Part shown: positions 16,815-25,449 of the stretch, piece by piece
Layout: each line of letters begins with the position of its first letter
Position numbering within the stretch: the first letter of the stretch is position 1
From: SZUA-309 sp965215995
Lineage (GTDB): Bacteria; Pseudomonadota; Gammaproteobacteria; Pseudomonadales; Azotimanducaceae
DNA length: 64,000 nt
Assembly: GCA_965215995.1 (NCBI GenBank)
Contig: OZ244128.1
Location: forward strand, 1,550,001-1,614,000
Direction of reading: 5' to 3'
Notes under the pieces: generated by a model
What the model was told of the DNA's origin: nothing
The model's input: the letters and a program-made list of their open reading frames with translations, nothing else
Databases searched by the model: none
Position numbers and translations under genes: made by a program

Positions 16815-17332
16815 GACGCAGCTCCTGCGATCTCAAGTGAAACAGGCGCGTCGCCAAGAGAGATCACCGGGAAGAGTTCTGCCTGAACGACTTCCAGGTT
16901 CTGCACCGTGGGATACGAGCGGACCTTGTCCATGATGGTGACCAGGGTCTGGTAGTCCGTCTCCTGCGCCAGCAGCACCGTGATGTCCTGCTTTTCGGGC
17001 ATCCGCCGCTTCAACTCCTGCATCACCAGCGAGAGCTCGGCGAAATCGTAGGTGCCGTCCACCTTGGCAATGGTTTTGATGGTGCCGCCACGGCCGTCTG
17101 CAACCACCAGGGTGTCACCCTTGACCACCACTTCCAGGTGAACCGTATCCGGATCGAAGGCATCGGACGCACCTTCACCGGTCGGAAAGTTCAGATCGAT
17201 GACGGTGGTGTGGGTAAACACCATGGACAGCAGCAGCACGGGCACCAGCACGATCATGAGATTCATGAACGGCGTGACATTCAGGTCCGCAGCTTCCTGA
17301 TGCTTGTATTTGCGATGCTTGACGCGATCCAT
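16811..17332 (-). CDS. ExbD/TolR family protein (channel aspartate replaced by Asn)
   Basis: 173 residues. N-terminal helix NVTPFMNLMIVLVPVLLLSMVF followed by a periplasmic TolR domain. In canonical ExbD/TolR the helix reads NVTPLIDVM; here the aspartate position is N24, so this copy probably cannot carry protons and may be a structural or regulatory partner of the second ExbD. Two TolR-like subunits per one TolQ-like subunit is the arrangement of Agl-type motors. Starts 32 bp after the ExbB-like gene. Confidence 0.85.
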   Translation of the reverse strand: MDRVKHRKYKHQEAADLNVTPFMNLMIVLVPVLLLSMVFTHTTVIDLNFPTGEGASDAFDPDTVHLEVVVKGDTLVVADGRGGTIKTIAKVDGTYDFAELSLVMQELKRRMPEKQDITVLLAQETDYQTLVTIMDKVRSYPTVQNLEVVQAELFPVISLGDAPVSLEIAGAAS

Positions 17333-17364
17333 GCCCTTCTCCTTGGCCGGCTGAAGTCAGTCGA

Positions 17365-18042
17365 TCAGGCTTTGGCCGGAGCCGAAGCTGCCTTCTGAGC
17401 ACCCGCCTGCTGGGCGTCGCCGTCCATCAGGTTGAGAAACTTCACAACGGCAATTTCCAGGCTCTCGACGATGGCCGCCGTCTTGGACTGGAGCATGGAG
17501 TGCACCAGCAGGAGCGGAATCGCCACCATGAGGCCGAACGCCGTGGTGTTCATGGCGATGGAGATGGACTGGGAAAGCAGGGTCGCCTTCTCGGCCGGAT
17601 CTGCGTTGGCAACCGCCGTAAACGCAGCGATCAGACCGATGATGGTGCCGAGCAGGCCCAGCAGGGTCGCGATGTTGGCGAAGGTGGCCAGGTACGGCGT
17701 GCGTCGCTCGATGTTCGGCAGAATCTCCAGCAGGCCTTCCTCCATCGCGTACTCGATGTCCGAGCGGCGACGAGAAGAGGACCGACGGTTCATGCCGTCA
17801 GCAACGATCCGGGCCATCGCGGAACTGGACTTGCGGGTGACTTCCGCAAGTTCCCGGGCTCGTTTCTGCTTGAGCAGGGGCAGAATCTTCTCGTAATCGC
17901 GGCGGTTCACCCGCATCTGGTTCATCAGGTAGGCAAATCTCTCCAACGCGATGGCGAGCCCGATCCCCAGCACGATGGCGATGGGATACATGAAGGGACC
18001 ACCCTGTTGGAAGAAACTGACCACGGTTGTGTACATGTCCAT
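17365..18042 (-). CDS. MotA/TolQ/ExbB proton channel family protein
   Basis: 225 residues with three membrane helices: ~17-35 (FMYPIAIVLGIGLAIALERF), ~125-150 (ATLLGLLGTIIGLIAAFTAVA) and ~160-185 (NTTAFGLMVAIPLLLVHSML). The conserved GLLGTIxGL and the polar Thr residues of the ion path (TIIGL, MNTTAFG) are present. The cytoplasmic loop (~50-115) is basic. It forms the stator pentamer around the ExbD dimer. An alanine-rich tail ends the protein. Upstream lie tandem hairpin repeats. Confidence 0.88.
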   Translation of the reverse strand: MDMYTTVVSFFQQGGPFMYPIAIVLGIGLAIALERFAYLMNQMRVNRRDYEKILPLLKQKRARELAEVTRKSSSAMARIVADGMNRRSSSRRRSDIEYAMEEGLLEILPNIERRTPYLATFANIATLLGLLGTIIGLIAAFTAVANADPAEKATLLSQSISIAMNTTAFGLMVAIPLLLVHSMLQSKTAAIVESLEIAVVKFLNLMDGDAQQAGAQKAASAPAKA

Positions 18043-18061
18043 TTCTTACTCCTCCGATTGA

Positions 18062-18142
18062 TGCGCTTTGTGCGAGCGCGTTTCGCTGTTTTTCAGCGAC
18101 TCCTCGCTGCGTTTTAGCGTCTCTTCGCTGTTTTTTTAGCGA
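18062..18142. repeat. Four tandem 21-bp hairpin units between operon genes
   Basis: Units begin at 18062, 18083, 18104 and 18125, exactly 21 bp apart. The last three carry TCGCT...AGCGA arms around T-rich (A-rich on the minus strand) loops; the first is degenerate. They sit between the 107-residue secreted protein gene and the ExbB gene and run into the 3' end of the former. On the mRNA they would form three successive small hairpins, possibly an mRNA-processing or attenuation element separating the TPR genes from the channel genes. Confidence 0.7.
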
Positions 18143-18459
18143 CCTTCGCCTTCAGGCGAATTCGTTTCCAGTGACTCAAAGTACGTCAGCTCCCGCCGGT
18201 AGGCCGGTGGGTAGAGCCGACGAAATACATCCATTTCCGAGTAGCTCGCATCGAGCTCGATATCGGGTAAGCCGCTCGGATCTCGCCAGGGCAAGATATA
18301 TAGGACTTTCGGCAATTCTTGGTTGCCGGAGATCACGGTTTCGTCAAGTCGTATGACTCCACGGGGCATATCCTTGGCTTCTTCCGCCAGGATGGGCAGG
18401 CTGATCCCGGTCAGCAGGACACCGATCAGAAACCCGCTTCTGTTGAAACATAAGCTCAT
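18136..18459 (-). CDS. Small secreted protein of the TPR/ExbB operon
   Basis: 107 residues with a signal peptide (FLIGVLLTGISLPILA, cleavage near 25). The mature part contains RGVIRLDETVISGNQELPKVLYILPWRD and a YSEMDVFRRLYPPAYRREL motif that I recognise only as recurring in small proteins from such operons. Not assignable to a function. It overlaps the TPR lipoprotein gene by 4 bp; its last codons lie in the tandem-repeat stretch. Confidence 0.7.
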   Translation of the reverse strand: MSLCFNRSGFLIGVLLTGISLPILAEEAKDMPRGVIRLDETVISGNQELPKVLYILPWRDPSGLPDIELDASYSEMDVFRRLYPPAYRRELTYFESLETNSPEGEGR

Positions 18460-19175
18460 ACGCCAAGCCTCCGCTCAAGATCCATCACCCAACCCTTCAC
18501 GCGCCGATCCTCCTCTGACTGCAGCGCCTGGTACTGGCGATAGCTGGTCAGCGCTTCGGTCAGGCGGCCGAGATAGAGCTCATAGAGAATGCCCAGATTG
18601 AGGTGAGCGGCATCGTTGCCCGGCACCCGCTCGAGGCAGTTCAGGTAGTGCCGCTCGGCCGCTTCAAAATCGCCGTTTTGCCGCGACAGCAATCCGAGTT
18701 CGTTGTGCGCCGTGCAGTTGTAGGGATTCGCCGCCACGGCAGATTCGAAGGCCTGCCGGGCTTCTTCAGGGGCTTCCAGTGCCACGTAGACCTGACCCAG
18801 GTTGATCCAGGGTCCTGCCAGCTCCGGCTGCTCGGTGGTAATGTGACGCAGGAGCGCCAGGGCCTCCTCGAAACGGTCTTCCTGCAGGAAGCTCACCGCC
18901 ATCTCAAACTCGGATTCGGTGTTGCCTTTCAGCGCAGGCACCGGCACGTCAACAGACCGTGGAAGGGTGTCCTCGCTACCTTCGGAAGTCGCCGCACTCT
19001 GGTCACTCGGGTGCAGTGCCGCATCCTGAGATGCCGGCGACGCCGAAGACTTGGCGGTGGAACTTCCGTCAGGAAGCGAGACACAAGCGGTCAGCAGCGC
19101 AGGCAAGATTACGGCTGCGACTGCCTTCGGGGCATGCTGAGTCAGCCCCTCAATGAATGGTTTCAACGTAGGCAA
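18456..19175 (-). CDS. TPR repeat lipoprotein
   Basis: 239 residues from a TTG start (19173-19175) with AGGAG 7 nt upstream; the start lies 26 bp inside the preceding gene. Hydrophobic segment ending in the lipobox LLTAC (Cys 31) predicts lipidation. After a Ser/Ala-rich linker come at least three TPR units (~95-205: AVSFLQEDRFEEALALLRHI, PWINLGQVYVALEAPEEARQAFE, AHNELGLLSRQNGDFEAAERHY, AHLNLGILYELYLGRLTEAL). The position in the operon parallels GltE/AglT-type TPR lipoproteins of Agl/Glt systems; that link is inference. Confidence 0.82.
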   Translation of the reverse strand: MPTLKPFIEGLTQHAPKAVAAVILPALLTACVSLPDGSSTAKSSASPASQDAALHPSDQSAATSEGSEDTLPRSVDVPVPALKGNTESEFEMAVSFLQEDRFEEALALLRHITTEQPELAGPWINLGQVYVALEAPEEARQAFESAVAANPYNCTAHNELGLLSRQNGDFEAAERHYLNCLERVPGNDAAHLNLGILYELYLGRLTEALTSYRQYQALQSEEDRRVKGWVMDLERRLGV

Positions 19176-21951
19176 CGTCTATCTCCTGCTTGTCGAAGCG
19201 CGCGGGCATCAGCTTCTTGAGCTCCGCGAAACTGCGCTTCACCCAGTCGTCGTACACCCCTTCCCAGCTGCGCCGCATGTTGATCTCGTGCAGGGAGATG
19301 GCCTGCTCTTCGAACGGAAAGGCCTGCTCCTCGAGCAGAATCTCGTACTGCTCGAGCTCCAGCTCGCTCAGATTGCCCGGCCGGTCCGAGTCCATGATCG
19401 AACGCGACAGAGAGGCATAGAGGTTCGCAATCTGGAAGGTAGACGCGGTGGAGTAACGGGAAACCTGATAATCGGCCACCGCCTCAAAGGCCTTCACCGT
19501 GCGGGTCAGCGCCTTCTGCTTTCGTTTCAGACTCTTCGGCAGCGGATGGGTGAGGCGGATCACCTCGAAACTCATCCGCTCGTCCTCGGCGAAGACGTAC
19601 TGCGCCTCTGCAGCCAGGAAGGTGGCGCGATCGGTGGCGGCCGTACCCATTTTCCGATGGATGTCGATCTTCCGGTTCAGCCAGTAGCGGCGCTGCTTGC
19701 CGTCGTCGGCTGCCTGGTAAAGCAGATCGAGCTGGTGCACGGCCTCCAGATTCAGATCCAATGGCCTTTCATACTCGTGTGCGTAGCCGGCAAAGTGCTC
19801 GATGGCGCGAGGCTCGTTGCCGAGCTCGAGATAGAGCTCCGCCGCCCGGTATTTGGATTGCCGGCGAACCTCCACATCCTCCGCTGTCTCCGACATCGTC
19901 AGATACTCGGCGGCTGCATTTTCCCAGTCGCCCGTTCGCTCATACATGTCCGCCAGGCGCTTCTCGAGATCCGCATTCAGCTCGTGATCCGGATAACTGC
20001 TGCGGAATGCCTGCAGCAGACCGGCTGCTTCGCCGACTCGCCCCGCTTCTTCCACCACGGCCACCGCATCGAACTGGCCTTGAGCCGCCAATGCTGCATC
20101 CGGATCGATTTCCGCCAGGCGCAGGTAATGCGCCACGGCATCGTCCGTATAGCCAGCGGCTTCCGCGGCTTCACCCTGCTTGTAGACCGCTGCCAGCAGT
20201 CGCTCTTCGACCTTCGCCTGCTCTTCTTCCTCCAGCTCGATGGTGAGCAGACGGTGGTAGGCCGACTCTGCCGCCACGTAGTTCTCGAGCTCGAATCGAC
20301 CGTGACCGAGGATCAGCAGGGCCGTTTTCTTGAGCTCACCGGGCAGCTCCGGCCAGGTGTTGAGCAGATTGTCCGCCAGGTTCACCGCCTCTTCGTATTC
20401 GGCCAGCGCAAACAGGCTGTCGGCAGCAGCGCCCTGCACCGCAGGGGCTCGCTCATCGGCGGAGAACAGCATGGCAAACTCGATCTGGGCATCGATAGTC
20501 AGGCGTTGCCAGAGCTCGAGCTCCTCCGGCGGTGCACTGGCCACCAGTGTCTGCAGGCCGAGTATGGCAGCATAGCCGGCCTCATCGGCTCGCGGGTAAT
20601 CGATGAACTCATGCACCACCCGTTGGTAGGAAGCCACCGCCCGGCCGTGCTCGCCTGCTTCGGTGTACACCTCGCCGAGCAGGAACAGGTATTCCGCTGT
20701 GGAAGGATCTTCGGGGAAGGTCACCACGATCTCGTCGTACCAGGCCGCGGCTTTCATGTAGTCGGCAGCAAGCTCAGTCTCCTGGGCCTTACCGTGGGCC
20801 AGGTTGGCGAGCTCACGCAGATAGGTATGCAGCTCGTCCACATAGCCGGCCCGAACCGTCTCATCGTGGATGTTCCAGAACTCGCTGTAGATGCCGTAAC
20901 GAGCGATGAACTCCTCTTTTTTAGGCTGCACCTCACTGGGGAAGTCTGCCTGCACCAGGGTGTTGATCATGCCGATGTGGGCGCTCGGCGCCCGGGGATC
21001 CAGGCTGTTCTGATCGATGAAGGTGGCCCAGGTTGCCACGCTGTCGAGGAAGCGCTCGTCTTCGAGGTAGTCATCGGCCAGCGACCGGTAAACCTCGTAC
21101 TGCCAGGCTGGCCGGTTGAGCTCGCGCATATGGTCCGCCAGCGTCTCCGGGCCATCCAGATACGCGAGCGCGAGTGTCACGACCCGCAAGCTGTCGGCAA
21201 GAAGTTCCTGCTCGGTGGCCGGCAGCGCTTCGAGTTCCCGCTCGCCGAGCACGCTGTCCACCACGTTGAAGAAGCTGGACAGCCCTTCATCAAGATCACC
21301 CAGCTTGAATTGCGCCCAGCCCTGCATATAGGTCGCGTTCAGCCAGTAGGGGGTTTCCCTGCCCTGGTCGACCACATAACCGTAGTCACGCTCCGCGTCG
21401 CGATACTGTCCGGCAGAGAAAGCGATCTCAGCGCGACGGAAACGGGCTTCCACCGCAAAGGTGGACGCCGGATACTCATCGATCAACCGGTTCAGATAAC
21501 CAACAGCCGCATCCGTTTCACCTACCAGATCATGAGCCCGGGCCAGCTGGTAGAGGATCTGGTCCCTGCCTTCGCCCTCGCTGTTCTCGAGCAGGCTCTC
21601 GTAGAGGATAACCGCCTCCTGATAAGGATTCTCCGCACCCTCGATGTCCAGGTCCTCGCCAACGCTCATCTTCAGATCAGCCAGGCGTTTGCCGACCGCA
21701 TGGTTCTCCAGGCTGTCCGGTATCAGGCCGTATACTTTCTCGTAGGCAGCCAGCACCTCGGAGCGGCTCGGCTTCACCGGCTCCCCTTCGGGAACGGCGA
21801 GCTCCGGTAGATCACTGATGATTCCGGCAATGGTGCCGTCATCGGCCCGGTTACGCGTCTTCTTTTTCCAGGCACAGCCGGTAAGCGTTACGCTCACGGC
21901 GAGCAGCAGCAACAGGCCTCTGGTGAATCCGGCAGAGCGGCTGGTCATCAC
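19150..21951 (-). CDS. Large TPR repeat lipoprotein
   Basis: 933 residues. Signal peptide with lipobox LTGC (Cys 26: LLLLLAVSVTLTGCAWKKK). Almost the whole mature protein is built of TPR-type helical pairs, e.g. ~130-260, ~430-560 and ~600-740 (EDPSTAEYLFLLGEVYTEAGEHGRAVASYQ region). Such a superhelix is a periplasmic scaffold. Its size and partners recall GltD/AgmU-like TPR proteins. ATGA overlap with the upstream TPR gene and 26-bp overlap with the downstream one show tight coupling. Confidence 0.82.
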   Translation of the reverse strand: MMTSRSAGFTRGLLLLLAVSVTLTGCAWKKKTRNRADDGTIAGIISDLPELAVPEGEPVKPSRSEVLAAYEKVYGLIPDSLENHAVGKRLADLKMSVGEDLDIEGAENPYQEAVILYESLLENSEGEGRDQILYQLARAHDLVGETDAAVGYLNRLIDEYPASTFAVEARFRRAEIAFSAGQYRDAERDYGYVVDQGRETPYWLNATYMQGWAQFKLGDLDEGLSSFFNVVDSVLGERELEALPATEQELLADSLRVVTLALAYLDGPETLADHMRELNRPAWQYEVYRSLADDYLEDERFLDSVATWATFIDQNSLDPRAPSAHIGMINTLVQADFPSEVQPKKEEFIARYGIYSEFWNIHDETVRAGYVDELHTYLRELANLAHGKAQETELAADYMKAAAWYDEIVVTFPEDPSTAEYLFLLGEVYTEAGEHGRAVASYQRVVHEFIDYPRADEAGYAAILGLQTLVASAPPEELELWQRLTIDAQIEFAMLFSADERAPAVQGAAADSLFALAEYEEAVNLADNLLNTWPELPGELKKTALLILGHGRFELENYVAAESAYHRLLTIELEEEEQAKVEERLLAAVYKQGEAAEAAGYTDDAVAHYLRLAEIDPDAALAAQGQFDAVAVVEEAGRVGEAAGLLQAFRSSYPDHELNADLEKRLADMYERTGDWENAAAEYLTMSETAEDVEVRRQSKYRAAELYLELGNEPRAIEHFAGYAHEYERPLDLNLEAVHQLDLLYQAADDGKQRRYWLNRKIDIHRKMGTAATDRATFLAAEAQYVFAEDERMSFEVIRLTHPLPKSLKRKQKALTRTVKAFEAVADYQVSRYSTASTFQIANLYASLSRSIMDSDRPGNLSELELEQYEILLEEQAFPFEEQAISLHEINMRRSWEGVYDDWVKRSFAELKKLMPARFDKQEIDVAYVETIH

Positions 21952-23837
21952 TCGCCCTCCACCGTTTCCACGCCCATGGCGAGCTCATCGGTCGCCCGGG
22001 CGATGCCGATTCGTGTGACCAGCAGGTACTGCTGAACTTCCTTCATCTCCCTGGCCATGCCACGACGGAGCTCGCCGGCCAGGGCGACCTCTCGAACATC
22101 CAGGGCTTTCGCCACGTCTGCGGTCAGCATGTCGGCGCGATCCGTGAAGGCGAGAAAGTCGGTTTCCACACCAGCGGCGAACTCGGACTCCGCGTTGGCA
22201 ACTCGGGCTATGCGTGCATCCACGTCTTCGAGCACGGCCTGGTTTTCCGCGTGTGTCCTGACAAGCCTTCGGGTCCGTTCTGATCTGTCGTCGGCGATCT
22301 GCCAGAACACCGTGCCTTCAAGGCGATCGATCCGACCGAGCCACTTCTTCTGATCCCCGCCGTCCATATGGGCGTGCACAAGTTTGCGCATCGCTGCCAG
22401 CTCATCGAGCAGGGCTCTCTCTTCCGGAGTCGCAAGCTTGCCCATCCAGTCCATGGAACGAACCGCTCCGCTCCGACTGAGCGCGTCCAGGGCGAGCTCC
22501 TGCTCGGTGATCTCCGCTTCCAGCGCTTCCCGGTTCGCGATCAGCGCCTCGTCTTCAAGCAACACCCGCGCCTCGGCAGTGCGCCGACGCCGTTCCCCGG
22601 CAACCTGTTCGAAGGCTCCGAGCTGCTCCGGCAGGGCGGTCAGGTAGTCACGCATGGCAAGCAGCTCGCGCCACTCCATCAGCACCTGATGCGTATCTTC
22701 AGTCGCCAACCACTCCAGCCAATCAGTATGACCGAGCTGCTCACGCCAACGGGCAACCAGATCACGCATGCGCTCGTCGTCACGATCTGGTGCCGAGAAG
22801 ACGAGCAACAGATTCTTAACCCAGTTGGGGTCTTCAGCGCGTGTGCGCAGATCGGTGAGCAACGCCAGTCGAGCTTCGAAGCTCTGTTCCGCCTTTCTGT
22901 ACTGAGTCAGCGCCCTCTCGCGCGAGGCGAGTTGCTCGAGGCTCATTGGAAAGGCGAGCCGGGCCTGCGCGGTGCTGGATGTCCAGTAGTCCTGATTCTG
23001 CAGGGTCAGCCAGATGCGAGCGGCAAGCTCATAGTCGCCCTGCTCCATGGCAAGACCACCGTAGGATGCGAGGGCCAATTCCCGGTATCGACCTTCGCCA
23101 GGCAGACCGCCGAGAACCTTTGTGGCATCCGCCGTGTCCTGTTGCTCCCGGGCAACAAAAGAGAGCGCGAGCTTGGCCCGCTGCATCAGATCCAGCGTTT
23201 CGGCGCTGGCCGCTCCCTTTCCCGTGCTTTTCACTTTCAGATTGGCCAACCGCTCGAAGGCCCGTCGCGAACCTTCCAGGTTCTCCGACTCCCGATAGGC
23301 TACGCCCAGGTTGTAGAGGCCGTAAGCCAGAAGCGGATCATCGTCGTCAAGCACGCCGAGGTAGGTCTCCGCCTCGGCGTAGTTTCCAGCACTCATGGCT
23401 GCTTCAGCGCGCATGAACTCCACTTCCGGATGGAAACGGGCGCGGCCGAACCAGCTTGATTTCAGAGCAATTCTGTCGAGCTGGGCTTCCATGCCGACGT
23501 ACTCACCGCGACGGTGATACTCGCGAGCCAGATGGAACGCGAGGCGCATCTGATCCAGCTCGGTCAGCTCTGCCGGATCCACGGAGCCGAATGTGGTGCG
23601 GGCGGTCTCGTACATCCGCTCGCTGAAGGCAAAGCTGCCTTTAGCCAGATCGAAGCGCACAGTATCCTCGCCGCGTCGACCCTGAGCCTCAGCCACCATG
23701 GTTTCCAGCAGTGCCTGCTGATATTCCTGCTGGTAGTAGCTGTAGAGCATGCTTCCGTAGGTGAGCTCGTCGACAGGCTTGCCAACGGGGGCTGCGATCA
23801 CACAACTCAAGATGAGCTCACAGATGAAGTTTTTCAT
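21948..23837 (-). CDS. TPR repeat protein, exported
   Basis: 629 residues. A short hydrophobic N-terminus (FICELILSCVIAAPVG) looks like a signal peptide. TPR-like helices fill ~30-330 (SYYQQEYQQALLETMV, YNLGVAYRESENLEGSRRAFE, AMEQGDYELAARIW); the second half (~340-620) is long charged helices likely to be coiled coil (RRRTAEARVLLEDEALIANREALEAE region). Probably part of the periplasmic scaffold with the other two TPR proteins. Overlaps the 933-residue gene by 4 bp. Confidence 0.78.
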   Translation of the reverse strand: MKNFICELILSCVIAAPVGKPVDELTYGSMLYSYYQQEYQQALLETMVAEAQGRRGEDTVRFDLAKGSFAFSERMYETARTTFGSVDPAELTELDQMRLAFHLAREYHRRGEYVGMEAQLDRIALKSSWFGRARFHPEVEFMRAEAAMSAGNYAEAETYLGVLDDDDPLLAYGLYNLGVAYRESENLEGSRRAFERLANLKVKSTGKGAASAETLDLMQRAKLALSFVAREQQDTADATKVLGGLPGEGRYRELALASYGGLAMEQGDYELAARIWLTLQNQDYWTSSTAQARLAFPMSLEQLASRERALTQYRKAEQSFEARLALLTDLRTRAEDPNWVKNLLLVFSAPDRDDERMRDLVARWREQLGHTDWLEWLATEDTHQVLMEWRELLAMRDYLTALPEQLGAFEQVAGERRRRTAEARVLLEDEALIANREALEAEITEQELALDALSRSGAVRSMDWMGKLATPEERALLDELAAMRKLVHAHMDGGDQKKWLGRIDRLEGTVFWQIADDRSERTRRLVRTHAENQAVLEDVDARIARVANAESEFAAGVETDFLAFTDRADMLTADVAKALDVREVALAGELRRGMAREMKEVQQYLLVTRIGIARATDELAMGVETVEGE

Positions 23838-23860
23838 GGGCGGGCGTCCCTTGCCCTAAG

Positions 23861-24484
23861 TCAGTTCGAAACTGCTGCGGTAAACTCCGGCTGGTACTTT
23901 GCGCCGGAATCCGAAATGGCAAGTTCCACGAAAGCCGGTTCGAATGACTTTTCGAACTCCACCGTGGTTGCCCGCCGGTAGTCGCGACCACTCGGTCCAC
24001 GTCCTGTAAAGAACGCGGTCAGCCGGTTCCGACCCTGCCTGACGTTACCGATGAACAGCTTCTGCACACCACCGCGATAAAGCGCGTCTACCTGACGGTC
24101 CGTGTAGAGATGATGTGCCACCTCTTTCCCGTTCAGCTTCAGGCTCACCGCATCCAGCTGGAACAGCTCGCCGATGTCCATGGAAAGAAAAACGGCCACC
24201 TGGCTGCTGGCAGGGAAGAGCAGATCTTCCTCCAGAATCACCAGGTCCCGCTTCAGCTTGAGAAGATCCTTCTTGATCCGCTCCAGATCGCTGTCGAGGG
24301 CAACCGGGGTTGCTGCTTCGCCTGCACCGGTTGTTTCCGCCGCAGGTGCTGAAGCGCCTGCCCCGGCACCGCCAGTTGCGCCTGACGTGGCGCCTTCAGG
24401 TGCTCCGCCGTAGACGGCGAATGGCCATGCCAGTGGCAGGGCCAGGATCAGAGTCAAAATGTGACGCGTTGCTGTCCTTCGCAT
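23861..24484 (-). CDS. Secreted protein of the TPR/ExbB operon, unknown function
   Basis: 207 residues. Signal peptide (HILTLILALPLAWPFAVYG), a Gly/Ala/Thr-rich low-complexity linker (~28-60), a coiled-coil stretch (DSDLERIKKDLLKLKRDLVILEEDLL, starting ~65) and a beta-rich domain (~95-207) with SVKLNGK-like strands (AVSLKLNGKEVAHHLY, RQGRNRLTAFFTG). It has no DNA-binding domain despite relatives sometimes being labelled AraC-like regulators. Probably a periplasmic component of the machine, analogous in position to GltC-type proteins (inference). Confidence 0.7.
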   Translation of the reverse strand: MRRTATRHILTLILALPLAWPFAVYGGAPEGATSGATGGAGAGASAPAAETTGAGEAATPVALDSDLERIKKDLLKLKRDLVILEEDLLFPASSQVAVFLSMDIGELFQLDAVSLKLNGKEVAHHLYTDRQVDALYRGGVQKLFIGNVRQGRNRLTAFFTGRGPSGRDYRRATTVEFEKSFEPAFVELAISDSGAKYQPEFTAAVSN

Positions 24485-24515
24485 TGCTTTTTCCCGTGTT
24501 TTTCGGTTCTGGGGC

Positions 24516-25022
24516 TTACTCGCGAATCAGTTTCTTAACGACCTCGACGTACTTGGCTTCATCCCCCGGCTTGTAGCCCGGGTGGATGTAACGAACCACG
24601 CCGTCGCGATCGACAACCACGGTCGTGGGCATGGCCTGGAGGTTGTACATGTCGCTTACTTTCTGTCCGTCATCGATGAGGATCGGAAAGGTCACGTTGG
24701 TTCGATCGACGATCTCCTGCGCCGGTTCGACTTCACCTTCCACGTTCACGCCGAGCACGGCGAAGCCCGTGTCCTCGTAGCGGTGATGAAGACGATCCAA
24801 CAGGGGCATTTCCTGGCGGCAGGGGCCGCACCAGCTCGCCCAGAAGTTGATCAGCACGACCTGGCCGCGATACTCCTCGAGGCGAAGATTGCCGCCCTGC
24901 AGGCTCTTCAGCGTGAAGTCGGGTGCGTTCTCACGGAGGTCAACCGCATTGGCGGGCACAGCTAAAAAAAAGCTGAGCACGGCAAGGGCGCCCGCGTTGC
25001 TGAACCATTTCGTCATCTTCAT
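24516..25022 (-). CDS. TlpA/ResA-like thiol-disulfide oxidoreductase
   Basis: 168 residues. Signal peptide (GALAVLSFFLAVPANA) and a thioredoxin fold with the active site WCGPC in FWASWCGPCRQEMP, cis-proline block AMPTTVVVDRDG and the TlpA-type insertion between. It acts in the periplasm, reducing disulfides or cytochrome c cysteines. First gene of the ten-gene minus-strand operon (30 bp before the next gene); it may keep cysteines of exported partners in the right state. Its leader is the GGA-rich region described separately. Confidence 0.87.
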   Translation of the reverse strand: MKMTKWFSNAGALAVLSFFLAVPANAVDLRENAPDFTLKSLQGGNLRLEEYRGQVVLINFWASWCGPCRQEMPLLDRLHHRYEDTGFAVLGVNVEGEVEPAQEIVDRTNVTFPILIDDGQKVSDMYNLQAMPTTVVVDRDGVVRYIHPGYKPGDEAKYVEVVKKLIRE

Positions 25023-25449
25023 GTTCTTCGGATCCTTCTCAATTCGTTCAACTGCTGTATGAGAGTGAGCCGTCGAAAGACCTGGCAGCTACTGCTTCCA
25101 GCGTGATGATCGACCACCACGCAGGTCTTCTACCCATTCGTAATCCGTCTCGAATCCGACCAAGCAAAGTCCTTCGAACTACCGGCATGCACTTTCTGCT
25201 TCCAGCATTGGGCCTATCCATCAGCCCTTAAGACGCGCCTCCTGCGAGCCTTCGAGAACCCTTGGGGATCCTCTGTTTCATCCTTGAAACATGCGGAGTC
25301 GTCCTGACTCCCGCAGATATGCACGTTAGTTGAGAGGAGAGTCGCGAAACGTGCCGGACGTCACAGTTCGCCCGGCACAGCGCTAGGGACCAGGCACAAT
25401 GAGAACGGGATCAATGGCCGCTGTCCGACCACCCGGGATGGAAGAAAGA
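25023..25449. other. Intergenic region between tlpA operon and apbE
   Basis: At 427 bp this is the longest gene-free stretch. It holds the GGA-hairpin array (25231-25314), an inverted repeat GTGCCGG (25351-25357) / CCGGCAC (25372-25378) that could end the apbE transcript, and the leader of tlpA. No open reading frame here looks like a gene. Confidence 0.6.
25231..25314 (-). ncRNA. Candidate CsrA/RsmA-binding RNA (CsrB/RsmZ-like GGA hairpins)
   Basis: Read on the minus strand, four hairpins follow one another: GGAGTC-AGGAC-GACTCC (25311-25295), GTTTC-AAGGAT-GAAAC (25290-25275), an 8-bp stem with CCAA loop (25273-25254) and CGC-AGGAG-GCG (25246-25236). Three of the four loops display AGGA, the signature of RNAs that sequester CsrA/RsmA, and further GGA motifs continue toward 25050. 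I see no clear sigma-70 promoter, GacA box or T-tract, so the ends are unknown, and it could instead be a CsrA-responsive 5' leader of the tlpA operon. Confidence 0.4.

Noticed and set aside
19153..21810. 885-codon plus-strand frame opposite the large TPR lipoprotein
   Set aside because: Antisense shadow typical of GC-rich coding DNA; the minus-strand reading has a lipoprotein signal, TPR repeats and operon overlaps.
23861..24484. AraC-type regulator
   Set aside because: The product has a signal peptide, low-complexity linker and beta-rich domain and no helix-turn-helix.
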